A stretch of DNA of 64,000 bases from Rhodospirillaceae bacterium (GTDB lineage Bacteria > Pseudomonadota > Alphaproteobacteria > MPNO01 > UBA2964): assembly GCA_002709075.1 (NCBI GenBank), contig PAPV01000019.1, positions 1 through 64,000 of the forward strand. Direction: 5' to 3'. A program made the position numbers and the translations under genes. This document shows, in pieces, positions 53,798 to 62,423 of this stretch. Position 1 is the stretch's first letter. Each line of letters begins with the position of its first letter. The notes beneath the pieces are model-generated. The model worked only from the letters and a program-made list of their open reading frames with translations. It was not told where the DNA came from and ran no database searches.

Positions 53798-54436
53798 TTA
53801 AATTGTCTCCAAGAATGCACGGCCGGGAGCACCGTCAGCCCCAACAAGTTTAAGCGGTAAACAAGTAATTTTGTATTTTCCAGGTGCCGGAAGCCGCAAA
53901 TCTAAAGCTTCAACAATGACTGTTTCTGCCTTTAATAGAACCAAATGTGTAGTTGAGACCCTGTCATTAAATAGTTGAACTGATAAATAATCAATCCCAA
54001 TAAGCTTTATTTTGTTTTCAACGATCCATTTTGCCGCATCAGGTGTGATTGCTGCAAAATCCCTCTTGAACTTGTGCTTTGGGTTTGCCCAAAGTTGTGA
54101 ATTTTTCGTTTTTATAAGAAGTCTCTCAGTCCCCGGTGGAATGGCCGCATTTTGAAGATGTTGGGTTGTTATCGCCTGCACATCAGATACTTCAATTAGG
54201 ATGCATTCTCCTACTAACACTGCGAGGTCAAGCTCATCAACGCTCTTCCCGCCCTCAATAAAGTGGCAAGGAGCATCAAGATGCGTGCCAAAATGGACGC
54301 CGGCTTCGATTCTAGAAACATTGCAGCGACTTCCGTTTGAAATACACTTTATAAAATCCATGCGTGGTTTTGGATCTCCTGGCCAAAGTGGCAAATCCAC
54401 TGTGTAAGGAACTGTGATGTCAATCATTTCGGGCAT
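53798..54436 (-). CDS. Cyclase-family (KynB-like) metal hydrolase
   Basis: The 212-aa protein carries the Mn/Zn-binding signature VHFGTHLDAPCHFIEGG (HxGTHxDxPxHF) and IDITVPYTVDLPLWPGDP. Relatives hydrolyse N-formylkynurenine, isatin or other cyclic amides and related esters. No kynurenine genes are nearby. It follows Pht-like copy 3 on the same strand by 173 bases and may belong to the UbiD cluster. Confidence 0.87.
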   Translation of the reverse strand: MPEMIDITVPYTVDLPLWPGDPKPRMDFIKCISNGSRCNVSRIEAGVHFGTHLDAPCHFIEGGKSVDELDLAVLVGECILIEVSDVQAITTQHLQNAAIPPGTERLLIKTKNSQLWANPKHKFKRDFAAITPDAAKWIVENKIKLIGIDYLSVQLFNDRVSTTHLVLLKAETVIVEALDLRLPAPGKYKITCLPLKLVGADGAPGRAFLETI

Positions 54437-54609
54437 ATTAGAATTTTAGATAATGGGAAAATAATCACTTAAGCAATATTCACTTTTTTCTAATAAAATT
54501 TCTTGGTTTAATTTAACAGGGAAACTTATAAGATCTAGGTTAATTATCTTTGTTCATATTTTTAGGGTGCCAAACTTGGAAATCTTGAGTTTAAGTGGTT
54601 ATTAATTTT

Positions 54610-55587
54610 TTAGACACCACGTTTTCTACCCTGATCCATGTTTAGAAAAAGTTCATCAACTGATAGATTACGTTTAATCAACGCTTGCTCTTTTGAGTAT
54701 TGTATCATGTTTTGCAATGTCTTTCTGTTTTGGTTACTCAACCCATATTCCCAGGGATCATCACCCAAAAGTTTCTGTTGTTCTTCCCAGAACTCTCGGT
54801 ACCACGCAAGTGGAACAATCCTTGGGTTTATTAGTTTTTTTAACGCAATGTCTTTAGCCTTGTTTAAAGCGCGATAAATATTAATCGGCACCCAAGGATA
54901 TTGATCTGTTATATTTCTTTTAATACCCAATATGTGCATAATGGGAAACATTCCAGTTTTTTTAAAGAAGGTTACTTCTTCCTCTTTAAAATTGGGCCAA
55001 AGGCGTGCTACCCGGGAGTCGCCTCGTAAAAAGGGCTTGATAATAGATGAATGTATGCAAGCATCTAATTCACCTTCTACGAGCATGGTTTCGACCGACT
55101 GGTTATTGGATAGGGTTTGTAATTTGATATCGCCTGGTAATCTTACCGGAATATCTTGATCAAGCTCTTGGTACCATTTGATAGACCGATGCGGTACCCC
55201 ATATTCGTGCTCAAGAATTCCTCTCATCCAGAGAATAGCTGTAACCTGCCAATGCTTAATGCCTACTTTTTTACCAATTAAATCTTTTGGGTCTTTTATT
55301 CCGGCGCTGGTGTTTACAAAAACAAATCCATGCCGAAAACGGCGGTGTAGATAAACCGGAATCGCATCAAAAGGTAAACCCTGATCTTTGGCAACGAGAT
55401 AAGTTGAACAAGATGCCTCGGCAATATCAAATTCTTCATTGTTAAAAAAGCGCCAGTGACGAGTGGTGGAGTCCATATCAGTTACAACAGTAAGGTCAAT
55501 ACCGTCAGCTTTCACGCTTCCATCCATGAGTGGCTGTGTAATAGCATAGTCGCCACACGCTAGTGTGATAGGGATGTTTTTGCTCAT
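54610..55587 (-). CDS. 4,5-dihydroxyphthalate decarboxylase-like protein, copy 3
   Basis: The 325-aa protein parallels copy 2: ITLACGDYAITQPLMDG, EFDIAEASCSTYLVAKDQG, PVYLHRRFRHGFVFV, GKKVGIKHWQVTAILWMRGILEHEYGV, MFPIMHILGI. No signal peptide and no transporter genes. It lies downstream of UbiD, EutA-like and cupin genes on the same strand, so it probably works on the same aromatic or carboxylic substrate. Either a true decarboxylase or a cytosolic ligand-binding protein. Confidence 0.82.
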   Translation of the reverse strand: MSKNIPITLACGDYAITQPLMDGSVKADGIDLTVVTDMDSTTRHWRFFNNEEFDIAEASCSTYLVAKDQGLPFDAIPVYLHRRFRHGFVFVNTSAGIKDPKDLIGKKVGIKHWQVTAILWMRGILEHEYGVPHRSIKWYQELDQDIPVRLPGDIKLQTLSNNQSVETMLVEGELDACIHSSIIKPFLRGDSRVARLWPNFKEEEVTFFKKTGMFPIMHILGIKRNITDQYPWVPINIYRALNKAKDIALKKLINPRIVPLAWYREFWEEQQKLLGDDPWEYGLSNQNRKTLQNMIQYSKEQALIKRNLSVDELFLNMDQGRKRGV

Positions 55588-55701
55588 ATGCTATTTCCTG
55601 TGATTTTTTTTTGGAGGTTATTGTATATCCTATACACTTGCGATTTAACAGTTACACGCGATTAATTGCTGATAAAAAAGAGTTAAACATCAGCTTTTCA
55701 T

Positions 55702-56097
55702 TCAACCAATTCCTATATCTCTACCATCAACAATAAAATCAAATGCTTTTCCAGCCGGGGTGTAGATTTCAAAAATTTCAAACGGTTCAGAGCTAGAGGC
55801 ATTTTTAAGTGAATGACGTTGCCCCGCCGGTATATATATTATGTCGTCCTCACCAATGATGTATTCATTGTCTTCAACAATTAATTGTCCTTTGCCTGAT
55901 TTAACTATGTATACGTTGTCAGAGTTTGTATGGAAATGGTAAAGACCTCCTGGTTCACCTGCAGCTAGCCGATTAAAATGGACATCAATTTTTTTTGCCC
56001 CGCAATTACCATCAATCAGCGGGATTTGTTCTCCACGATTGCCTGGCATTGATTTAGTAGGACAATCTGGAAGGTGAAACAAACGGAATTCACTCAT
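55702..56097 (-). CDS. Single-domain cupin, 131 aa
   Basis: Small cupin with GGLYHFHTNSDNVYIVKSGKGQLIV (motif 1, His pair and Glu-equivalent) and GEDDIIYIPAGQRHSLKN (motif 2). It may be an isomerase, a dioxygenase-like enzyme or a ligand sensor. It lies 10 bases downstream of the EutA-like gene on the same strand, clearly in the same transcript. It is unrelated in sequence to cupins A and B beyond the fold. Confidence 0.82.
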   Translation of the reverse strand: MSEFRLFHLPDCPTKSMPGNRGEQIPLIDGNCGAKKIDVHFNRLAAGEPGGLYHFHTNSDNVYIVKSGKGQLIVEDNEYIIGEDDIIYIPAGQRHSLKNASSSEPFEIFEIYTPAGKAFDFIVDGRDIGIG

Positions 56098-56107
56098 CGA
56101 AATATTT

Positions 56108-57643
56108 TTATACCTGCCGCCCGGGCTGAGAAAAAAGGAGTGATTTTATAATCAGTGGCACCACCTGAGTTGTTTCCATTTGTTCCCCGATATCTATAAA
56201 ATCAAAATCATTTAGTTGAACGTTGTCGACTGAGATCACTTCCCCTTTTACATTTAATTCTTTGGTGAGTATATTTCCTAACGTGCGGCCTGCATCACCG
56301 TCCATAACGATTATTAGTGGTATATTTGCGTTAGAAACCGTTTTGGGAAGGCCATCACAAATTCCCGTAGCCAGTTCATAAAGTCTCGAGTGCAAAGGGT
56401 CCCCACCCCAGCGAAATGCAACAGCCAACTCGGTTTCCCCATCAGTCATGTCCAAGCGCTCTATCGCTTGGGCGATGGCTTTAGAGACGTCTTGTCTTTT
56501 AAAATCACCTGTGACATCACAAGCTAAATATGCGACGGGAATGTTGCGTACGGGAAGCATTTTGGGATTTGAAATGAAAATTGTATTTCCACTCACCTGA
56601 ACAGTAAATTGTGACGCTCCAACGACAGTTGCCCTAATACCAGCGCCAGGGTCATAAACTTTTTTATCAATTTTCTTATGCCCTAGTGCATGTCGTATTT
56701 CATGTGCAAGGGATTTTCCTAAATCTCCCCTGTCATTTTCCTCCCTTCCATATATAAATTCAGAAACTCCGCCAGAAAAAGTTATTGCATTTATCTCTGT
56801 TTCCTTAGGCAAATGTTCTGTGAGACGCAGCTCTTCGCATAGAGGGTCATTATCTGCCTCTCTGTTCGCGTATGCTATTACAACCTCTACCATTCGGGTA
56901 ACTATTTTTTTTCGGTTTTCAACTGAAAGTGTTTTTCCAATTTCGAGTCTAATTCCCAAATCCTTTGCTACTTGCTCGGCTGGTCCTTCAATTCGAACCA
57001 TATTTGAAGCTCCGTCGAATGCAATTAGACGACCTCCGACAGCAAAAGCACTAGTGGCGGTTAGTTTTCCCTTTTCGCAAAGGGCGAGTTTTACAGTGCC
57101 ACCTCCTACATCTATATTCAGCACTGTAAAATTTTCTTTTCTCGACAGTGCAACCGCACCAGAGCCGTTTGCAGCCATTAAAGACTCAAGGTGGTGTCCT
57201 GCAGATGCGCAAACAAATTTTCCTGATTTGTCGGCAAATAGATCAGCAATAGCTCTTGCGTTGTTTCGTTTCAAAGCCTCGCCGGTTAATATGACGGCCC
57301 CAGTATCGATGTCATCTGGTTTGAGCTTTGCCTCTGAATAAGCGTTGTTGAAGAAGCGAGATAATTCATCAGCATCAATCGTATAATCAGACCGATACGG
57401 AGTGAGTAAAATCGGCGAACGCCAAATCACCTCACGATTAACAACCACAAACCGGCTGGATAAACCCTCCATGAGCCGTTGAAGGTGAACTTTGGAAAAC
57501 ATAAGATGTGAAGTTGAAGAACCAACATCTACACCTACCGTTGTAAGCTCTACGTTGTCCTGTTCCCAGATGGCTTCAGCGAGTTCTGATTGTTCCTCCG
57601 GGCTCATATGTAAATGTTCGAAGCCTAGGTCGTGCACGTCCAT
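56108..57643 (-). CDS. EutA-like reactivating ATPase, without ethanolamine genes
   Basis: The 511-aa actin/HSP70-fold protein matches EutA, the chaperone that reactivates B12-dependent ethanolamine ammonia-lyase: TVGVDVGSSTSHLMFSKV, NREVIWRSPILLTPYR, ILTGEALKRNNA, LNIDVGGGTVKLA, ITFSGGVSEF, and a C-terminal VVPLIIKSLLF. EutB, EutC and other eut genes are absent from the window. It lies between the UbiD gene (81 bases upstream) and a cupin. It may serve an EutBC encoded elsewhere, or it may have been recruited for another enzyme of this cluster. Confidence 0.88.
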   Translation of the reverse strand: MDVHDLGFEHLHMSPEEQSELAEAIWEQDNVELTTVGVDVGSSTSHLMFSKVHLQRLMEGLSSRFVVVNREVIWRSPILLTPYRSDYTIDADELSRFFNNAYSEAKLKPDDIDTGAVILTGEALKRNNARAIADLFADKSGKFVCASAGHHLESLMAANGSGAVALSRKENFTVLNIDVGGGTVKLALCEKGKLTATSAFAVGGRLIAFDGASNMVRIEGPAEQVAKDLGIRLEIGKTLSVENRKKIVTRMVEVVIAYANREADNDPLCEELRLTEHLPKETEINAITFSGGVSEFIYGREENDRGDLGKSLAHEIRHALGHKKIDKKVYDPGAGIRATVVGASQFTVQVSGNTIFISNPKMLPVRNIPVAYLACDVTGDFKRQDVSKAIAQAIERLDMTDGETELAVAFRWGGDPLHSRLYELATGICDGLPKTVSNANIPLIIVMDGDAGRTLGNILTKELNVKGEVISVDNVQLNDFDFIDIGEQMETTQVVPLIIKSLLFSQPGRQV

Positions 57644-57724
57644 ATCCTTCTATTTTTACCTCTAAATATTGAAATTGGTGTTTTTATATTGTACCTCTCG
57701 CGACCTTGTTAATATTACTAAGGA

Positions 57725-59203
57725 TTAGTCCTGTGGAAAAGGCAAGTGGCTGAATTTTTCCCGAATTTGCTTTCGAAGTTTATTACTTACATCAACAACC
57801 GGCGGAAAAACCCCTTTTAGTAATTGATCATAAGGTATACAGGCATCTATTAGAATACGATTGTTAAAATTTCCCGGTAGATAAAGAGGGTCTCGCTTCG
57901 AAGCCCATGCTTTCTTAATAATGTCCACGTCAGTATCCGGATCAAATCTGGTCGACATCGCCCAAAGCACTTGATCAAGGTCGCCCGCATCTATGTCTTC
58001 GTCTACTACAACTGTCCACTTTCCTGCGTAAGCTCCACCCTGACAATTTGACGCTACATGAAGAACGTTTCTCGAATGGCCAGGGTAGCGTTGTTTAATC
58101 TGGATCGCAGTAAAACGTGTGGCTGGGCCACCCTCATGGTTCCAAACACCTAAAATATCTGGAAGACCGCAGGCTTCCAGTGCTCTCCAAATTTCTGCAG
58201 AACCAGCAATACCCTTTAACAAACCGGTCTCATCTACAGGTTTATGTTGTGGTGCACATGTGATAATAGGATCATTCCGATGTAGGATGGTTTTGACTTC
58301 CACATACGGCCGCGGCACTGAGTCGTCTGAATAATATCCCATCCATTCGCCAAATGGTCCCTCTTCTTTAACCTTACCCGGACGAGCCACTCCTTCAATT
58401 ACGATCTCTGCATCGGCAGGAATCGGGAACCCTGTGTATGGACCCTTTACGCAGCGAATTGCTTCACCCCGGAGGCCGCCAGCGAAATCAAGCTCTGAAA
58501 CATCTTCCGGTAACGGACTTGCTGAGAGCATGTAAAGCAGCGGATCCATACCCACAAGTATTGCGAATTTGCATTCTTCACCGCGCTCGAAATATTTATC
58601 GCGATGTATCCTACCATGTTTGCCTTCGGTTATCTGGCATCCGATGGTTTTTGCATCGTAGACCTGATTTCGATAAGTGCCCAGATTATATGAACCATCG
58701 TCTGGATCCTGGCTGATAACGCAGTTAGCAGTGCCAATGTATCGCGCTTTATCCTGTTCGTGATGTCGCGGTACAGGAAATTTAAGCACATTAATGGAAT
58801 CCCCTGTCAATATATTTTCTAAAACTGGTCCGGTATCCACCATCTCAGGAGGTATCAATTTCATATTTTGCATTCGATCATAATAACGTTGAACAATATC
58901 GGCTTTACGCTCATGTTCGAGCGGAAGTCCCAGCGTTAGAGCTACTCGCTTAACTGATGAGAGAGATCCATAGAGTGTCCTGTAGCCTTCTTCATATCCG
59001 GGAACATTGTCAAACAATATAGCAGGTGCGTTACCTCGACTTTTTTCAGTAAGCATCTGCGTAATGCTGCCCATTTCAGCATCCCAGCTTGCGTTATTGA
59101 CACGAAGCAGTTCTCCAAGACCATCAACTGTCTCTATCCATTCTCTTAAGCCTCGATAACTTACCTGATCGTTTGAAAGTGATGAAACACGAGTGTCATC
59201 CAT
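57725..59203 (-). CDS. UbiD-family prenylated-FMN decarboxylase
   Basis: The 492-aa protein has family features: an N-terminal LREWIETVDGLGELLRV, YNLGTYRNQVYDAKTIG with the conserved Arg, VARPGKVKEEGPFGEWMGYYSDD with the conserved Glu residues, and the C-terminal FDPDTDVDIIKKAW. UbiD enzymes reversibly decarboxylate aromatic or alpha,beta-unsaturated acids using prenyl-FMN from UbiX. No ubiX is next to it. Given LigA/LigB nearby, a hydroxybenzoate- or dihydroxyphthalate-type acid is plausible. First gene of a minus-strand run with EutA-like, cupin and Pht-like genes. Confidence 0.9.
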   Translation of the reverse strand: MDDTRVSSLSNDQVSYRGLREWIETVDGLGELLRVNNASWDAEMGSITQMLTEKSRGNAPAILFDNVPGYEEGYRTLYGSLSSVKRVALTLGLPLEHERKADIVQRYYDRMQNMKLIPPEMVDTGPVLENILTGDSINVLKFPVPRHHEQDKARYIGTANCVISQDPDDGSYNLGTYRNQVYDAKTIGCQITEGKHGRIHRDKYFERGEECKFAILVGMDPLLYMLSASPLPEDVSELDFAGGLRGEAIRCVKGPYTGFPIPADAEIVIEGVARPGKVKEEGPFGEWMGYYSDDSVPRPYVEVKTILHRNDPIITCAPQHKPVDETGLLKGIAGSAEIWRALEACGLPDILGVWNHEGGPATRFTAIQIKQRYPGHSRNVLHVASNCQGGAYAGKWTVVVDEDIDAGDLDQVLWAMSTRFDPDTDVDIIKKAWASKRDPLYLPGNFNNRILIDACIPYDQLLKGVFPPVVDVSNKLRKQIREKFSHLPFPQD

Positions 59204-59400
59204 AATTCCCTCCGCAGAATTACCTTTTAAATACTCAATTGTGAATATCAGAAATTATATGCCGATAATCGAAGTATAGCACTACGGCTGTTTAGGGAAA
59301 CCCCATCGGTTTAAAGTTTAAGGTAATTTGACAGCTATTCTATGCGCTGCTTCAATCGAGTTACATATTTAAAAATTTCGAATTCCGATGGGGGGTTGAT

Positions 59401-60144
59401 ATGAGACTAAAAGATAAAGTTGCAATTATTACTGGTGCAGGCCGAAACATAGGTGAACAGACGGCGTCTTTATTTGCAGAAGAAGGAGCGAAAGCGGTAG
59501 TAGTGGATTTTGATCCGGAAAGGGGAAATAGAACTGCTGAAGAAATTAATCATCGCTGTAAAGGCGCAGCAATTTTCGTTTGCGCAGATGTGTCTGAGGA
59601 GAAATCTGTAAAGGAAATGATTGCAATTGCTGTAAATGCATACGGTAGTATTGATATTTTGGTAAATAATGTTGCTATTTCAGACAATAAAAATATTTTT
59701 GATTGTACACTTAATGACTTTAATAAAGTTCTGGCTGTAACTCTTACGAGTCAATTTCTTACTTGCAAATACGTCGCCGAACAAATGATTGAGCAGGGTA
59801 ATGGCGGTGCGATTGTTAACATTGGTTCGACGTCAGGTTTTCAGGGTCGTGACAGTGCTATAGCCTATGCTGCAGCAAAGGGCGGGGTTGCTAATTTGAT
59901 GCGGGGATTGGCTGTTCAACTTGCTCCCAAGAATATTCGAGTGAATTCAGTAGTTCCTAATAAAATCGGATCACCAGTTGGGCAGGAAGAATTTGATCCA
60001 GCACGTTCTGTTCCTAACCTTGTGGGCCGGGCTGGAACACCCCGAGAGTTAGCTCAGGCGGTATTATTTCTCGCTAGCGATGAGGCAAAATTTATTTACG
60101 GAGAAAATTTAGTCGTTGATGGGGGTTTTAGTGCAATGATGTAA
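59401..60144 (+). CDS. Short-chain dehydrogenase/reductase
   Basis: The 247-aa classical SDR has VAIITGAGRNIGEQTA (cofactor), the DFDPER acidic end of strand 2 (suggesting NAD), NNVAIS, catalytic Ser in NIGSTSGF and YAAAKGG (YxxxK), and the C-terminal GENLVVDGG. GGGG-rich ribosome site lies just before the ATG. It diverges from the UbiD gene and is convergent with the VOC dioxygenase. Likely oxidises a hydroxy or dihydrodiol intermediate; substrate unknown. Confidence 0.92.
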   Translation: MRLKDKVAIITGAGRNIGEQTASLFAEEGAKAVVVDFDPERGNRTAEEINHRCKGAAIFVCADVSEEKSVKEMIAIAVNAYGSIDILVNNVAISDNKNIFDCTLNDFNKVLAVTLTSQFLTCKYVAEQMIEQGNGGAIVNIGSTSGFQGRDSAIAYAAAKGGVANLMRGLAVQLAPKNIRVNSVVPNKIGSPVGQEEFDPARSVPNLVGRAGTPRELAQAVLFLASDEAKFIYGENLVVDGGFSAMM

Positions 60145-60171
60145 AAAATAAATGCGCTTATCAATTAACCC

Positions 60172-61077
60172 TCAAAATTCAACCTTTGGAGGTACTAGAT
60201 TCCCATGCATGCTTTTTCGCATAGATGTTGATGGTAGATCCGCATTACCCCACATCTCATTTTTTCTGCGACGAGTTGCCCATTCCTCCGGTGTTCCAGC
60301 CTTATAATCTTCTCCGACCTGCTCAACTTCGGCAGTGTATTCCACAACCAGTCCGTTTGGTTCTCGGAAATATGAAAAAATATTATTTCCTGGTCCATGG
60401 CGTCCTACGCCCCAGTCAACCTCAAATCCGCAATGTCTAAGACGACCTACCCCGGTCATCAGCGCATTAAAATCTGGCATTTCCCATGCTGTGTGGTTCA
60501 GGCTGACGCCATTTGAGCGAGCGAGAGCTATACTGTGATGGTCGGAACTACAACGAATAAAATTCATAATTTCGGTTTGGTCGCTTAATTTGAAGCCGAG
60601 TGCATCACAAAACCATTCGGTTTGCTGGGATATGCGATCAGAATTTATAACCACGTGACTAAGTTTAAAAGGTCGGTCATTAGACATATATGATTGTTTG
60701 TGTTGTATAACGTCACTTGCAACCTCATACTCTATGCCATCAGGGTCTCGAAATGAAAAACCGTAACCGCCACCTGGGGTTAATAGTGGAGCCGGGGCTT
60801 TGGATACATGTATTTTTAAACCCCTAAGACGTTGGTAAATTGCATCGACTGTTTTTTTATCCTTCGCGCCAAAGTTGATCTTTTTTACTCCAGCCGTAGC
60901 CCCCATGTGAAGCACAACACAATGATGTTCTGAACCGGTGGCACGGAAATATAGCGCCCCATTTTCTTGCGCAACCGGTTCTAGTTTCCATATTTTTTCG
61001 TAGAAACGACTAGTTTTAGTTAAATCAGGAACCGAATATTCAATGCTCCGAAGGGTGCTTATCGATACGTTATTCAT
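60172..61077 (-). CDS. VOC-superfamily extradiol (catechol 2,3-) dioxygenase-like protein
   Basis: Two-module glyoxalase/bleomycin-fold protein of 301 aa. The C-terminal module has the expected Fe ligands: His in FKLSHVVINSDR, His in LNHTAWEMPDF and Glu in GLVVEYTAEVEQ. The N-terminal module (SIEYSVPDLTKTSRFYEKI) is degenerate, as in catechol 2,3-dioxygenases. It probably cleaves a catechol-type ring or a related diol. The start is ATG 61077 with AGGAGG upstream. It diverges from ligA by about 200 bases, and the shared gap likely holds both promoters. Confidence 0.86.
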   Translation of the reverse strand: MNNVSISTLRSIEYSVPDLTKTSRFYEKIWKLEPVAQENGALYFRATGSEHHCVVLHMGATAGVKKINFGAKDKKTVDAIYQRLRGLKIHVSKAPAPLLTPGGGYGFSFRDPDGIEYEVASDVIQHKQSYMSNDRPFKLSHVVINSDRISQQTEWFCDALGFKLSDQTEIMNFIRCSSDHHSIALARSNGVSLNHTAWEMPDFNALMTGVGRLRHCGFEVDWGVGRHGPGNNIFSYFREPNGLVVEYTAEVEQVGEDYKAGTPEEWATRRRKNEMWGNADLPSTSMRKSMHGNLVPPKVEF

Positions 61078-61273
61078 GGCTGCCTCCTGCACATGGGCTA
61101 CGCACCAATCATAGTATTCCTATGCCTTAAAAATTCCAAGCCATGTTGGATGAAAGTTGTATGTTTTCTCTCTGTTGCTACAAATGATTTTTGTGGTTTG
61201 GGTAATTTTATTCTGAAGAAAATTAGTTTACACTCATCATTAATTTATTGAAAACTCGTGGAGAAAAGCGTTT

Positions 61274-61564
61274 ATGAGTCTTTATGAACTGCAAAAATTA
61301 GTTTGTGATGTAAATCGTGATCCTGTCTCGCGAGAGGCTTTTTTTAAAGACGACGAAGGTTTTTCACTTAATTATGCACTCTCAGCCAACGAGCGTAGAG
61401 CAGTTTTAGAACGAAATTACGGCCAACTATATGCGGCGGGTGTACATGGGCTGATATTAAGGCCTTTTAGTTTGTTGCATAAAGTCAGTGAAACAGAATA
61501 TCTCGATGCTTTGAGAAAAGCATGTTCGCTTCGTGCCGACCCGCAGACAGGAGAACTTATATAA
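61274..61564 (+). CDS. ligA: Protocatechuate 4,5-dioxygenase alpha subunit (LigA-like)
   Basis: The 96-aa helical protein matches LigA: LQKLVCDVNRDPVSREAFF, LSANERRAVLERNYGQLYAAGVHGLILRPFSLLH. LigA caps the active site of the LigB catalytic subunit. The stop overlaps the ligB start by one base (TAATG). Substrate could be protocatechuate, gallate or a related catechol; the small subunit cannot tell. Confidence 0.88.
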   Translation: MSLYELQKLVCDVNRDPVSREAFFKDDEGFSLNYALSANERRAVLERNYGQLYAAGVHGLILRPFSLLHKVSETEYLDALRKACSLRADPQTGELI

Positions 61565-62388
61565 TGCCACTAGTTTTTGCTTGCTCAGCCAGTCACACGC
61601 CTGGAATTACTGCATGGCCTGAGGCGGCGCCAAAAAAACAGAGGGACGCTGTACTTGGGGCTTTCAACAAACTTAAAGAAGGTCTTAAAGACTCAGGAGC
61701 TGAAGTACTTGTAGTTATTGCTCCAGAACATTTTGCTAATTTCTTTTTAAATAACATGCCGGCCTTTTGTATAGGCGTAGGAACTCAGCACATGGGGCCG
61801 GTAGAGCCTTGGTTAAACATAGAACGGAAATCGATTTCTGGTGACAGCGCTTTCGCAAATACGCTGCTGCAGGGGTGCTACGATGAGGGATTTGAAATAA
61901 GTTTTTCAAACGAATTAGATTTTGATCACGGAGTAGTTTTGCCAATTAATTTTTTGATACCGGATGGTCGTATTCCCATTGTCCCAATCATTTTTAACGC
62001 TTTGTGTGATCCCATGCCGTCACCAAAAAGATGTTTCGAATTCGGGAGGGTAATTAGAGAGGTTGCGGATAAAAATGAGAAAAAAGTAGCCATTATTGGA
62101 ACAGGTGGTTTGTCACATTGGCCCGGAGAGGCGGAGCATGGAATTATCAATGAACGATTTGATAAGCAGTTTTTGCACGATATTATACAAAACGATGTAG
62201 ATATTTTATTAAATTATTCACATGATAAAATCTCCTCATCAGGTACAGGCGGACATGAGATTAGATCTTGGATTGCTGTTGCCGGTGCCGCTACTATGTG
62301 GAAACCAGAATTGCTCACCTATCAGGCAATAAATGCTTGGGCAACAGGTTGTGGATTTGTAAGCTACCATTGCCCAAATAACTTTTAA
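61564..62388 (+). CDS. ligB: Class III extradiol dioxygenase catalytic subunit (LigB-like)
   Basis: The 274-aa LigB-fold enzyme has ACSASHTPGI near the start (first Fe ligand His), EVLVVIAPEHFANFF (second His), LDFDHGVVLPINFL (catalytic His region) and ATIIGTGGLSHWPG-type IIGTGGLSHWPGEAEHG. With LigA it opens catechol-type rings beside the hydroxyls (meta cleavage, 4,5 position). Start is ATG 61564 in a TAATG overlap; the track extension is inside ligA. It is followed by an FAH-family gene at 35 bases. Confidence 0.9.
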   Translation: MPLVFACSASHTPGITAWPEAAPKKQRDAVLGAFNKLKEGLKDSGAEVLVVIAPEHFANFFLNNMPAFCIGVGTQHMGPVEPWLNIERKSISGDSAFANTLLQGCYDEGFEISFSNELDFDHGVVLPINFLIPDGRIPIVPIIFNALCDPMPSPKRCFEFGRVIREVADKNEKKVAIIGTGGLSHWPGEAEHGIINERFDKQFLHDIIQNDVDILLNYSHDKISSSGTGGHEIRSWIAVAGAATMWKPELLTYQAINAWATGCGFVSYHCPNNF

Positions 62389-62423
62389 CCTTCAGCATAA
62401 TTATTGAATTTAAGGAATAAATT

